Below, piece by piece: positions 1-6,782 of a DNA stretch of 29,713 nucleotides; position 1 is the first letter of the stretch; every line of letters begins with the position of its first letter. The position numbers were made by a program, and so were the translations under genes. The notes below the pieces were generated by a model. It was not told where the DNA came from and did not search any database. It saw only the letters and a program-made list of their open reading frames with translations. The DNA is from a virus. The stretch covers positions 1 through 29,713 of IMG/VR virus record IMGVR_UViG_3300043172_000002, one strand, 5' to 3'.

Positions 1-25
1 CTTTTTTGTCTTTTCTTACACTCAT
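1..25 (-). CDS. possible start of a leftward gene cut by the window edge
   Basis: On the minus strand an ATG at 25-23 opens eight codons, MSVRKDKK, that run off the left edge without a stop. An N-terminus of this flavour (basic, with RKDKK) is seen in arm-binding domains of phage tyrosine integrases, but eight residues cannot identify a family. If real, it would be the only leftward gene here and would make 26-575 a divergent control region. It may equally be chance. Confidence 0.2.
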
Positions 26-194
26 CCAAGCAAAAAAACAGATAAAAAACAGTATTTTATCAACAATTTACTAAACTAAAACTAGTTTATGTTTAAAAAT
101 TAGGTTGAAATTGTAAAAAATAGGTTTGTTTTTGGATACCGTAAACCGTATTATATACACTGTTTAACCACCCAAACGCACACACACAGAATAC

Positions 195-209
195 AAGTTC
201 AATTTTATA
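195..209. repeat. 15-bp direct repeat, copy 1 (AAGTTCAATTTTATA)
   Basis: This copy is identical to 503-517, 308 bp away, and both lie in the non-coding region before the terminase genes. Two identical 15-mers in a few hundred bases are unlikely by chance even in AT-rich DNA, so a protein binding site (TerS or a regulator) or a promoter-associated element is plausible. Confidence 0.6.
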
Positions 210-502
210 AAAGGTTTATGTTATTTAAACATCTATGTTGAAAGGGTTATATACTTTGCGATATGAGCAATGATGTTTACTATAAGTTGTGGCGATTATG
301 AGAACAGTCATTTCTGCTAACTTAGTAGTACACTCACAAGCAGACTTCTTTAGAATGTTGTATAGGTTCTTATAAGAGGCACGAAGGTAGTGTTTAGGAA
401 TTAAATAGTTTCACAGTTTCTTTACAATTTAGAATAATGTTAAATATTAAATGGTTTTTTGTTAATTTTATGAGGGTGGGGGTAGGTAGTAAAAAAATAT
501 GG

Positions 503-517
503 AAGTTCAATTTTATA
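503..517. repeat. 15-bp direct repeat, copy 2
   Basis: Second exact copy of AAGTTCAATTTTATA, 59 bp upstream of the terS start codon. A shorter related string (CAATTTTATAT) lies inside the strong promoter at 23563-23594, so the element may be related to promoter architecture rather than packaging. Confidence 0.6.
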
Positions 518-550
518 TAATAATTAGGAAAGGAGTTAATATAATTTTTG

Positions 551-558
551 TATCTTGC
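551..558 (+). promoter_or_regulatory. weak candidate -7 element before terS
   Basis: TATCTTGC resembles the Bacteroidota -7 element TAnnTTTG with one mismatch and ends 17 nt before the terS ATG. No TTTG or TTG is seen at the expected -33 distance, so this is only a candidate. Confidence 0.25.
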
Positions 559-575
559 GAAAATAATTAACTATA

Positions 576-992
576 ATGAAAGAAGAAGAAAAGAAGTTAG
601 GTAGTGAGGCTTTGAAAAAGCGACCTCATCTTGGTAAGATAGATGAGAATTATAATAAGACTCCAAAAGCATTAATACCTAAAAATAAAGAAGCAAGACA
701 AGTGGCTAAGATGACTAGGAAATCACTTGCTTATGCACTAGAAGGACAGCCTGTAAAGATTAAGATGGCATTAGATATATTGTTTGATGAAGACCCTAGA
801 GCATATATAGATGCAATAGCAAAACTAATGAACTATGCAATGCCTAAATTATCATCTACAGAGATTAAGAAAGATACTGATACTAAGATTGAGATTAACT
901 TAACTGAAGGTGCAACACTTGATGATATTAAAAATCAAATTAGAGGACTTGAAGATGCAGAAGATATTGATTATACTGAATTAGATGACTAA
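576..992 (+). CDS. probable terminase small subunit
   Basis: This 138-residue protein sits directly before and overlaps the large terminase gene by 8 nt, the classic place for TerS. In the family, TerS recognises packaging DNA and regulates TerL. The sequence has a Lys-rich N-terminus, a helical central part (about residues 40-92, with an ALDILFDEDPRAYIDAIAKL segment) and a very acidic C-terminus ending in YTELDD. No classic HTH motif is obvious. The ATG at 576 lies in an A-rich context (AACTATAATG) without a Shine-Dalgarno sequence. The function call rests mainly on position, size and charge pattern rather than on a recognised motif. Confidence 0.65.
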   Translation: MKEEEKKLGSEALKKRPHLGKIDENYNKTPKALIPKNKEARQVAKMTRKSLAYALEGQPVKIKMALDILFDEDPRAYIDAIAKLMNYAMPKLSSTEIKKDTDTKIEINLTEGATLDDIKNQIRGLEDAEDIDYTELDD

Positions 993-2427
993 TAAAAAAT
1001 TATTAAAGTTCGCACTAGAAAAGAAACTATGTGAGATGAGTTTCTATGAGTTCTTTAAGGCTGCTTGGATAGTAGTAGAACCTGCAGTACCATTATCAAC
1101 TAATTGGCATCATAAATATATATGCGATACTCTACAAGAAGAATGTGAGAGAATCATAGCACAAAAGCCAAAAACAAAAGATATAATTATTAATGTACCT
1201 TTTAGAAGTACGAAATCTCTAATAGTTACTGTTATGTTTCCTGTATGGGCTTGGATAAAATCACCTAAACTAAGATTCATTACCTCATCTTACTCTGCTA
1301 CTCTTTCTATTGAACTAGCAACTAAGTCAAGAGATATTATATTTAGTGATTGGTTTAAGACAAGATGGGGAGATGCTTTTCATATTAAGAAAGACCAAAA
1401 CCTAAAAGAGAGATACGAGAATAATCATATTGGAATGAGAAGGGCAACATCTGTTGGTGGTACTGTAACAGGACAGGGTGGGGACTTTCTAATAGTGGAT
1501 GACCCTTTATCACCACAAATGGCTAACTCAGCAACTGAAAGAGATAATGCAAATGAATGGTATAGGACTACATTCTACTCAAGGCTTAATCAAGCAGACA
1601 TTGGAGTGAGGATTATTATTATGCAAAGAGTACACGAGGATGATTTAAGTGGATTCTTGTTAGATAGAGAAACTAGGACTAAGTATAAGCATATATGCAT
1701 ACCTGCAACAAATGAAGATGGAAACATTAAACCAAAATCACTAGAGAAGTTCTATAATAAAGAAACAGGACTATTTTGGGAAGATAGATTTAGTAAGGCA
1801 GTATTAGATGATTATAAAAGTGCATTAGGTACTTATGGTTATGCAGGACAACTACAACAAACTCCAACACCACTAGATAGTGGGATGATACATAAGGATT
1901 GGTTTAAGATAGATAGGTATAGGAATGATGAAGCAACAGTAAACTTTGTTATTGACCCTGCATATACTGCAAATCAAAAGAATGACCCATCAGCACTACT
2001 AGCATATACTTATAAAGATAATAAATGGCAGATAGTAGATTGTGTTAATGTACACAAAGAGTTCCCTGAACTTGTTAAATTCATTCCACAATGGGTAAAG
2101 AAGAATGGATATACGAATAAGAGTAGAATATATGTAGAGCCTAAAGCATCAGGTAAATCTATTGTACAGACTTTAGTTAGAGAAACAGGACTAAATGTCA
2201 AAGAAGATAAGCCACCAACTAAAGATAAAGTAGCAAGAGTAAGTGATATTAGTGCATCTTTAGAGAGTGGTAGAGTAAGTTTACTAAATGGAGATTGGAA
2301 TAGAGAATTTCTTGACCAATTAACTAAGTTTCCTGCAGCAAAACATGATGATATGGTGGATTGCTTAGTAATGGCTGTAAATAAGGAGATTTGGAGTGGT
2401 GGAGGTAAAGTTTTATATTTTTCATAA
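985..2427 (+). CDS. terminase large subunit (TerL), ATPase-nuclease
   Basis: TerL is the ATP-driven motor that pumps DNA into the prohead and cuts the concatemer. At 480 residues it has normal family length. The N-terminal ATPase shows a Walker A-like VPFRSTKS at residues 71-78 (a P-R-x-x-K-S variant lacking the classic glycines), a Walker B FLIVDDP at 168-174, and a MQRVHEDDLSG stretch at 213-223 that fits the coupling-motif area. The C-terminal RNase H-like nuclease shows FVIDPA (D324), YVEPKASG (E385) and KHDDMVD (453-459), giving the expected acidic metal-binding set. It overlaps terS by 8 nt and is followed by a 97-bp gap instead of the portal gene, which lies about 15 kb further on. Confidence 0.95.
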   Translation: MTNKKLLKFALEKKLCEMSFYEFFKAAWIVVEPAVPLSTNWHHKYICDTLQEECERIIAQKPKTKDIIINVPFRSTKSLIVTVMFPVWAWIKSPKLRFITSSYSATLSIELATKSRDIIFSDWFKTRWGDAFHIKKDQNLKERYENNHIGMRRATSVGGTVTGQGGDFLIVDDPLSPQMANSATERDNANEWYRTTFYSRLNQADIGVRIIIMQRVHEDDLSGFLLDRETRTKYKHICIPATNEDGNIKPKSLEKFYNKETGLFWEDRFSKAVLDDYKSALGTYGYAGQLQQTPTPLDSGMIHKDWFKIDRYRNDEATVNFVIDPAYTANQKNDPSALLAYTYKDNKWQIVDCVNVHKEFPELVKFIPQWVKKNGYTNKSRIYVEPKASGKSIVQTLVRETGLNVKEDKPPTKDKVARVSDISASLESGRVSLLNGDWNREFLDQLTKFPAAKHDDMVDCLVMAVNKEIWSGGGKVLYFS

Positions 2428-2434
2428 TTATTTT

Positions 2435-2485
2435 CAGTTTGTGTAAAAACTGTGAAATTATTTAGCAGTAAATGTACTATTTTTG
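2435..2485 (+). promoter_or_regulatory. weak hairpin and -7-like element after TerL
   Basis: In the gap after TerL, CAGTTT (2435-2440) can pair with AAACTG (2447-2452), a 6-bp stem without a good U-tract. TATTTTTG at 2478-2485 fits the -7 pattern TAnnTTTG, but no TTTG is correctly spaced upstream (the nearest ends at 2441, 36 nt away). Together they suggest the next gene could be a separate transcription unit. The evidence is weak. Confidence 0.3.
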
Positions 2486-2524
2486 TCTAGTTTTGAATAA
2501 TTACAAAAAAATTATCAAAAAATT

Positions 2525-2962
2525 ATGAATAAGACAGAGATATTATACCTAAACGACAATCATCAACAGATTATTGAGAAACTCGTTAAAGATGTTAAGG
2601 AATTGATGTATTTTGCTACTGAAGATGAAATATCAGGCAAATATCAAGATTTCTTACAGATACTTAATTCTGTTTACTTATATTCCAATAACTTTCACGA
2701 AACAACACTAAAGATAGAATCTAGCAATGGTGGGGTTTCAGAATTTATATTTCTAATCCCAAATATGTTATTTTACACTACTATTGGGTTTTTGACTGCA
2801 TTAAAAAATCAAGATAATGCAAAGTATATGAGAGATTACCTTTCAGATATAGGAAATTGCTGTGAAAACGCTACAAGTGAATTAGCAGATGTACTTATAG
2901 ATGCAGAGGAAAATAAAAAGATATTGGAGGACATAATGGATGGTGAAATAATTAAAAACTAA
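2525..2962 (+). CDS. hypothetical protein, possible moron
   Basis: I do not recognise this 145-residue protein. It looks soluble and mostly helical, is acidic in its C-terminal third, and has a hydrophobic stretch around residues 88-106 (FIFLIPNMLFYTTIGFLTAL within it) that could be buried or membrane-associated. It stands between TerL and the tail chaperone, where no conserved morphogenesis gene is expected. It has a 97-bp upstream gap with a hairpin and a -7-like element, and only 3 nt separate it from the next gene. These features fit a cargo gene inserted in the structural module, but no function can be assigned. Start at ATG 2525 in an A-rich context (AAAAAATTATG). Confidence 0.75.
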   Translation: MNKTEILYLNDNHQQIIEKLVKDVKELMYFATEDEISGKYQDFLQILNSVYLYSNNFHETTLKIESSNGGVSEFIFLIPNMLFYTTIGFLTALKNQDNAKYMRDYLSDIGNCCENATSELADVLIDAEENKKILEDIMDGEIIKN

Positions 2963-2965
2963 GAT

Positions 2966-3646
2966 ATGGTAGAAATTAAAATTCAAGACAAGAGTTACGA
3001 GATTCCAACAGAATGGAAGGACATTACACTTAGATATTGGTGTGGATTGTACTCAATCATCAATAAATACAACAAAAGAGATGAGGAAGGTAATGTAATT
3101 GAAGAAGAACACTCAGAAGTTGAGTTACTGAAGATGAATAGAGATATTTTTATGTATCTAACGGGACTTAGTTTAAATAAGATGAATGAACTAGATGTTG
3201 ATAGCGTAAATACAGCAGTAGCAACATTTTCTCAATTATTAGAGGAGTATAAACCACAAGGTATTGAAAAGTTTGAGTTAGATGGTGAGGAGTACCTATT
3301 TCCAAAAGAATTTCTAAGAAGAAACACATTTGGAGATTATATTGAGGCAACTCACCTAGAAAGCACTATAGAGATAATGAAACATGGAAGATTTGATGTT
3401 TTACCTGAGCAAATGGCAATATTATGCAGAAGGGCAGATGAGGAGTATGATGATGATGCAATACCTGCTAAAACTGAGAAGTTTAAAGAATTGACAATGG
3501 ATTTCGTATGGGAGTTCAGTTTTTTTTTGACAATGCAAAGCGTAAAATTAACTCGGACTTTCCAAATGTTTTTGGGAAAAACAGAGGAGGAGGTGCAGGA
3601 GGCAAAAATAGAGTTTCTACAGTTGGACTCTACAACAAATTCATAA
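2966..3646 (+). CDS. tail assembly chaperone, unshifted product (gpG-like)
   Basis: This 226-residue zero-frame product is encoded upstream of the tail tip and tape measure genes. It contains an in-frame slippery run at 3520-3529 from which ribosomes can enter the -1 frame, the hallmark of lambda G/GT-type chaperones that coat the tape measure during tail assembly. The protein is acidic and helical, begins VEIKIQDKSYEIPTEW (a small beta domain as in other Bacteroidota tail chaperones) and contains no membrane segment. After the slip site the zero frame adds about 39 residues rich in charged helix (LGKTEEEVQEAK). Assignment rests on the frameshift architecture and context; no enzymatic motif is expected. 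Confidence 0.75.
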   Translation: MVEIKIQDKSYEIPTEWKDITLRYWCGLYSIINKYNKRDEEGNVIEEEHSEVELLKMNRDIFMYLTGLSLNKMNELDVDSVNTAVATFSQLLEEYKPQGIEKFELDGEEYLFPKEFLRRNTFGDYIEATHLESTIEIMKHGRFDVLPEQMAILCRRADEEYDDDAIPAKTEKFKELTMDFVWEFSFFLTMQSVKLTRTFQMFLGKTEEEVQEAKIEFLQLDSTTNS

Positions 3647-3846
3647 AACCATATGGTTGGCTTAATAGCCTTTATATGGTGGCTGAAAAAAAGATTTTTA
3701 GAATAGAAGGACATAATGATATTGATAGCGTGAAAAAAACAGATTTATATAAAGTATTAACTTACTTAAGTTGGAATACTGCTAAAAATGACTATGAAAT
3801 TGCTGTTCAAGAGAAAATACATAATAAAAATAATATAACACCGTAA
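3508..3846 (+). CDS. -1 frame extension of the tail chaperone (gpGT-like, T part)
   Basis: This frame overlaps the end of the chaperone gene by 139 nt and is -1 relative to it. A shift at TTT TTT (3521-3526) would join the first 187 residues of the upstream frame to 106 residues here, giving a 293-residue fusion ending at 3846. The extension has a Gly-rich linker (GKNRGGGAGGKNR) and then a compact domain with YGWLNSLYMVAE. In the lambda paradigm the T part recruits the tail tube protein. An independent start at ATG 3508 is possible but would begin inside the neighbour's codons with no separate initiation region. It ends 2 nt before the next gene. Confidence 0.7.
   Translation: MGVQFFFDNAKRKINSDFPNVFGKNRGGGAGGKNRVSTVGLYNKFIKPYGWLNSLYMVAEKKIFRIEGHNDIDSVKKTDLYKVLTYLSWNTAKNDYEIAVQEKIHNKNNITP
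3520..3529 (+). promoter_or_regulatory. programmed -1 ribosomal frameshift site (T TTT TTT / T TTT TTG)
   Basis: Nine T's followed by G lie so that the zero-frame codons read TTT (3521-3523), TTT (3524-3526), TTG (3527-3529). Both T_TTT_TTT and T_TTT_TTG match the X_XXY_YYZ slippery heptamer. The -1 frame is open immediately downstream and stays open to 3846. I could not identify a strong pseudoknot by eye. Polymerase slippage on the T-run is an alternative mechanism. Confidence 0.75.
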
Positions 3847-3848
3847 TA

Positions 3849-4991
3849 ATGGCAATAACAAGATTAACAGATATAATAACGGTATTTGAAAGTAAATGGA
3901 CTTATGGAGATACTAAGTTCGGATATGAGGGTGAGGTAAATCAAGACCACGACACTCAATATCCATTAATGCTAATTCAACCACCTGAATCAATCATTCC
4001 TGCAATATATAATGGTAGAGAAGAATATTCGTTTGAAATAAACTTCTACAATCTATATTCACAGGCAGCACAATCAGTAGTAACACTACAAAAGAGATGG
4101 GACAACTTACAAGATTTATCTAACGAATGGTTAGACCTTGTACTTAAAAACTATCAAGATGTAACTGTAGATGCATATCTAAATGATGAAAGCATAGAAA
4201 TTGAAAGACTTAAAGATGTAGCAAACGATAAATTAGTACAAATAAAATTAGTATTCACAATGAGTGCGTTTACTAAATGTTTTAGACCTGTTTCTAACTA
4301 CCCAACTGACTTTTCAGATTTAGCAATATGGTTAAAATCAGATAGTGGTGTAGGGTTTGACATACCAACAAAAAAAGTAAGCACTTGGGCTGACCAATCA
4401 GGAAATAACAATAATTTATCTCAAACTTTAGTAGTAAATAAGCCATTAAGATATGGTTATGGAGGTCAAGATGATAAATCATATTTAAGTTTCAATGGAA
4501 CATCTAGCGATATGATTTCTGATTCAAACTCACCTATTACAGCAGACTTTACAATATTTGAGGTAAGTAATATAAAAAATCATGATTCTTCTGTTTTTTC
4601 TTATTCTAATGGTTTAGGTGTATCTATATCTATTGAATGTTTTGATAAGCATTATTACGCTAGAGTTACTCAAGAAATCGGTATAGATATTGAAACTCAA
4701 AATACTATTGATATTTTAGGTAAGAGTCATATAGGTGTATTAACTAAAAATCAGCAAAGAATTACTTTGAATTACTATGACTCAACTAACTCTACTACAA
4801 ACACAGATGTTAATGGTGCACTTGACCCTAGTTTACGATTTAATGAGGATAAATTCAATATTGGTACTTTAGATGATGCTAGGCACTTAGATGGTGATGT
4901 ACAAGAGGTTATAGTTTACAACAGAGTATTATCAGATTCTGAGATTGATAGTGTTAAGAGTTATTTGAATTTAAAATATAAAATATATTAA
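3849..4991 (+). CDS. tail protein with C-terminal LamG/concanavalin-like domain
   Basis: This 380-residue protein appears to be a fusion. Residues 1 to about 150 (with PLMLIQPPESIIPAIYNG and a helix containing LQKRWDNLQDLSNEWL) resemble a small tail-associated domain common before the tail tip genes in Bacteroidota phages. Residues 153-380 look like a LamG/ConA-like jelly roll: AIWLKSDSGV, TWADQSGNNNN, YLSFNGTSSDM, and the typical ending GDVQEVIVYNRVLSDSEID, which is frequent in flavobacterial glycan-binding proteins. Such a domain on a virion would bind surface polysaccharide, helping adsorption. It begins 2 nt after the chaperone frame ends and is 3 nt from the next gene, in one operon. Domain identity is by recognition, not search. 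Confidence 0.7.
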   Translation: MAITRLTDIITVFESKWTYGDTKFGYEGEVNQDHDTQYPLMLIQPPESIIPAIYNGREEYSFEINFYNLYSQAAQSVVTLQKRWDNLQDLSNEWLDLVLKNYQDVTVDAYLNDESIEIERLKDVANDKLVQIKLVFTMSAFTKCFRPVSNYPTDFSDLAIWLKSDSGVGFDIPTKKVSTWADQSGNNNNLSQTLVVNKPLRYGYGGQDDKSYLSFNGTSSDMISDSNSPITADFTIFEVSNIKNHDSSVFSYSNGLGVSISIECFDKHYYARVTQEIGIDIETQNTIDILGKSHIGVLTKNQQRITLNYYDSTNSTTNTDVNGALDPSLRFNEDKFNIGTLDDARHLDGDVQEVIVYNRVLSDSEIDSVKSYLNLKYKIY

Positions 4992-4994
4992 GAT

Positions 4995-6779
4995 ATGGCA
5001 AGTGTAAATGGAGGTAGTGGTAGTTTAAGTTGGGGTATAGTACCTTTAGATTGGAATAGTTCCAATTTAGCAACAATGAGTTATAGTTATAGAGGTAACT
5101 ACTTAAAGAGTGCTAATGACCAACTAAGGTATCAAATTCAATGGTTTTATGCAGGAAACAATGAAGGTACTGAGCCTGTCAATTCAGGTGATTTAGTTAA
5201 TGTGATATTTAAAGTTGAAACAAGTGTAGATAGTGTTAATTGGAAAACTATTGGAACTGTAAAAAAATCAAGAGATATAGCAAACAGAAGATATAAAACA
5301 GGAACAGTTGCAGGTGGTCATAGATTTACAATAGATGTAAGTCAATTAGTTTCAGATGAATTGTCTTATAGTTTATGTCCTATAAATAAAGGTACTTGGC
5401 AATCCCCTTTTTATGGAGGTATGAATGGTGGATTAACAATGCAAGATAATGTTATTGGTTCTAATGCTGCATCAGGCTATCCTATAAGTAGTTATAATGT
5501 TAGTGAGAATGGAACATTTAGAAGGTTAAGAGTTAGTGCAACTTTTGAAGTTTTAGATGGAAATGGTCAGATAGTTGCTGCTACTAATACCAAGTCAAGT
5601 CCACCTTATGTAACAGTTATAAACTCAGTAAATCAATTTGAGAAAGATACTGTTTATTACAATCAACAGTTTATTCACGATAAATGGTCTACAAGTTCAA
5701 CTTCTCCAAAAAGATTTAATACTAGATGTCCTAATTGGTATCACAATACTGATGCGAATAAAGTGGCATATAATAAGAGTGTTAGAATGGATGAAGAGGC
5801 AGAGTTTTTGCAATGGTATGTTAAAGAAACATATAATGGCAATGATTCAGGGGATTACTACAATCTTATTGAGTTGTATGGTAAAACATTCACAGCAGAT
5901 GGTGTATTAGAAAATGAATTTGTTTTAGCAGACTTTACAACACTATTAGACTTGAATAATTCTACTTCATTTGCACATTACCAAAACAGAATGTTAATTC
6001 AAAATGTTAGTCCATCCTTCATTAATGCAAATGCATTTGCACCTCAAGAAGATAGTACAGGTGGTTTGCCTGTGGGTTGTTACAATACACCAATATCTCC
6101 AATAACAGCAAATACTCACAGGTATAGACTTTATTTTAGAGGTTTCTACAATGCAAATAATCCTGCACCAAATCCTTGGATAGAAGTAAGGCATAGTGCT
6201 GTTAATTGGTATGAGATAGATAGAGAAGATGAGAAAAATGCTTATGGTTTTGTTAGATTTCATTGGTTAAATTCAATGGGTGGTATTGATAGTTATACTG
6301 CAAAAAGAGATGTAGTAGAAGGACTGACAATTAGTAGAGATGTCGTAGAGAGAAAAAGTGGTGATAGAACTTGGTATCAAGATGACCGAGGTTATGCAAA
6401 TAACGCACCTTTTAATATACCTGATAACGATTTTTATGTTTCAGATACAATGAGAGGTGGTGATATATATAAAGGTGGTAGAGAGGTTTCAAATGTAAAT
6501 GCTGATAGAGTGCAAAGCGTATATACTGAGCCATTAAATAAATCTGTTGCTAAGTGGTTAGAGGAAATGTTGTTATCGCCTAATGTATGGATAGAAATGG
6601 ACACAGAAGCGACTCAGATGGGTTATGCAAGAAATCCATACTTAAGACCATCAGACAAAGGATATATACCTGTAATTATTACAAATAGTGATGCTGAAAC
6701 TGTTAATCAAGCAGAGGGTTTAGTTAAATTTAATATTGAATATACTTTAGCACATAAAGTAATAACACAAAGAAATTAA
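4995..6779 (+). CDS. tail tip protein (distal tail/baseplate type)
   Basis: This 594-residue beta-rich, Asn/Ser/Tyr-rich protein has no signal peptide. It carries an FHWLNSMGGIDSYT motif (around residues 424-437) followed by a block of basic and aromatic residues, a pattern I associate with distal tail proteins of Bacteroidota siphophages. Its location between the chaperone and a 907-residue hub-like protein fits a distal tail or baseplate component. It is separated from both neighbours by 3 nt. The start ATGGCAAGTG at 4995 has AAGATATG upstream. The exact structural role (Dit equivalent versus fibre support) is inferred. Confidence 0.6.
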   Translation: MASVNGGSGSLSWGIVPLDWNSSNLATMSYSYRGNYLKSANDQLRYQIQWFYAGNNEGTEPVNSGDLVNVIFKVETSVDSVNWKTIGTVKKSRDIANRRYKTGTVAGGHRFTIDVSQLVSDELSYSLCPINKGTWQSPFYGGMNGGLTMQDNVIGSNAASGYPISSYNVSENGTFRRLRVSATFEVLDGNGQIVAATNTKSSPPYVTVINSVNQFEKDTVYYNQQFIHDKWSTSSTSPKRFNTRCPNWYHNTDANKVAYNKSVRMDEEAEFLQWYVKETYNGNDSGDYYNLIELYGKTFTADGVLENEFVLADFTTLLDLNNSTSFAHYQNRMLIQNVSPSFINANAFAPQEDSTGGLPVGCYNTPISPITANTHRYRLYFRGFYNANNPAPNPWIEVRHSAVNWYEIDREDEKNAYGFVRFHWLNSMGGIDSYTAKRDVVEGLTISRDVVERKSGDRTWYQDDRGYANNAPFNIPDNDFYVSDTMRGGDIYKGGREVSNVNADRVQSVYTEPLNKSVAKWLEEMLLSPNVWIEMDTEATQMGYARNPYLRPSDKGYIPVIITNSDAETVNQAEGLVKFNIEYTLAHKVITQRN

Positions 6780-6782
6780 AAT

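Larger units (their letters stand above)
26..575. other. 550-bp non-coding region upstream of the terminase genes
   Basis: No convincing open reading frame was seen on either strand. The region is AT-rich with local G-runs (474-489). It contains a 15-bp direct repeat (195-209 and 503-517), a DnaA-box-like TTATCAACA at 57-65, and a TAGGTTTG at 121-128 that fits the Bacteroidota -7 pattern but lacks a well-spaced -33 element. Its position immediately before terS fits a packaging recognition site and/or control region, but no cos or pac sequence can be read directly. Confidence 0.5.

Noticed and set aside
3352-3714. minus-strand frame across the chaperone frameshift region
   Set aside because: Opposite two frames already explained by the frameshift; no independent evidence.
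3508-3846. independent gene starting at ATG 3508
   Set aside because: The phase of the slippery T-run and the known G/GT arrangement explain the frame better; initiation inside the upstream gene lacks an A-rich start region.
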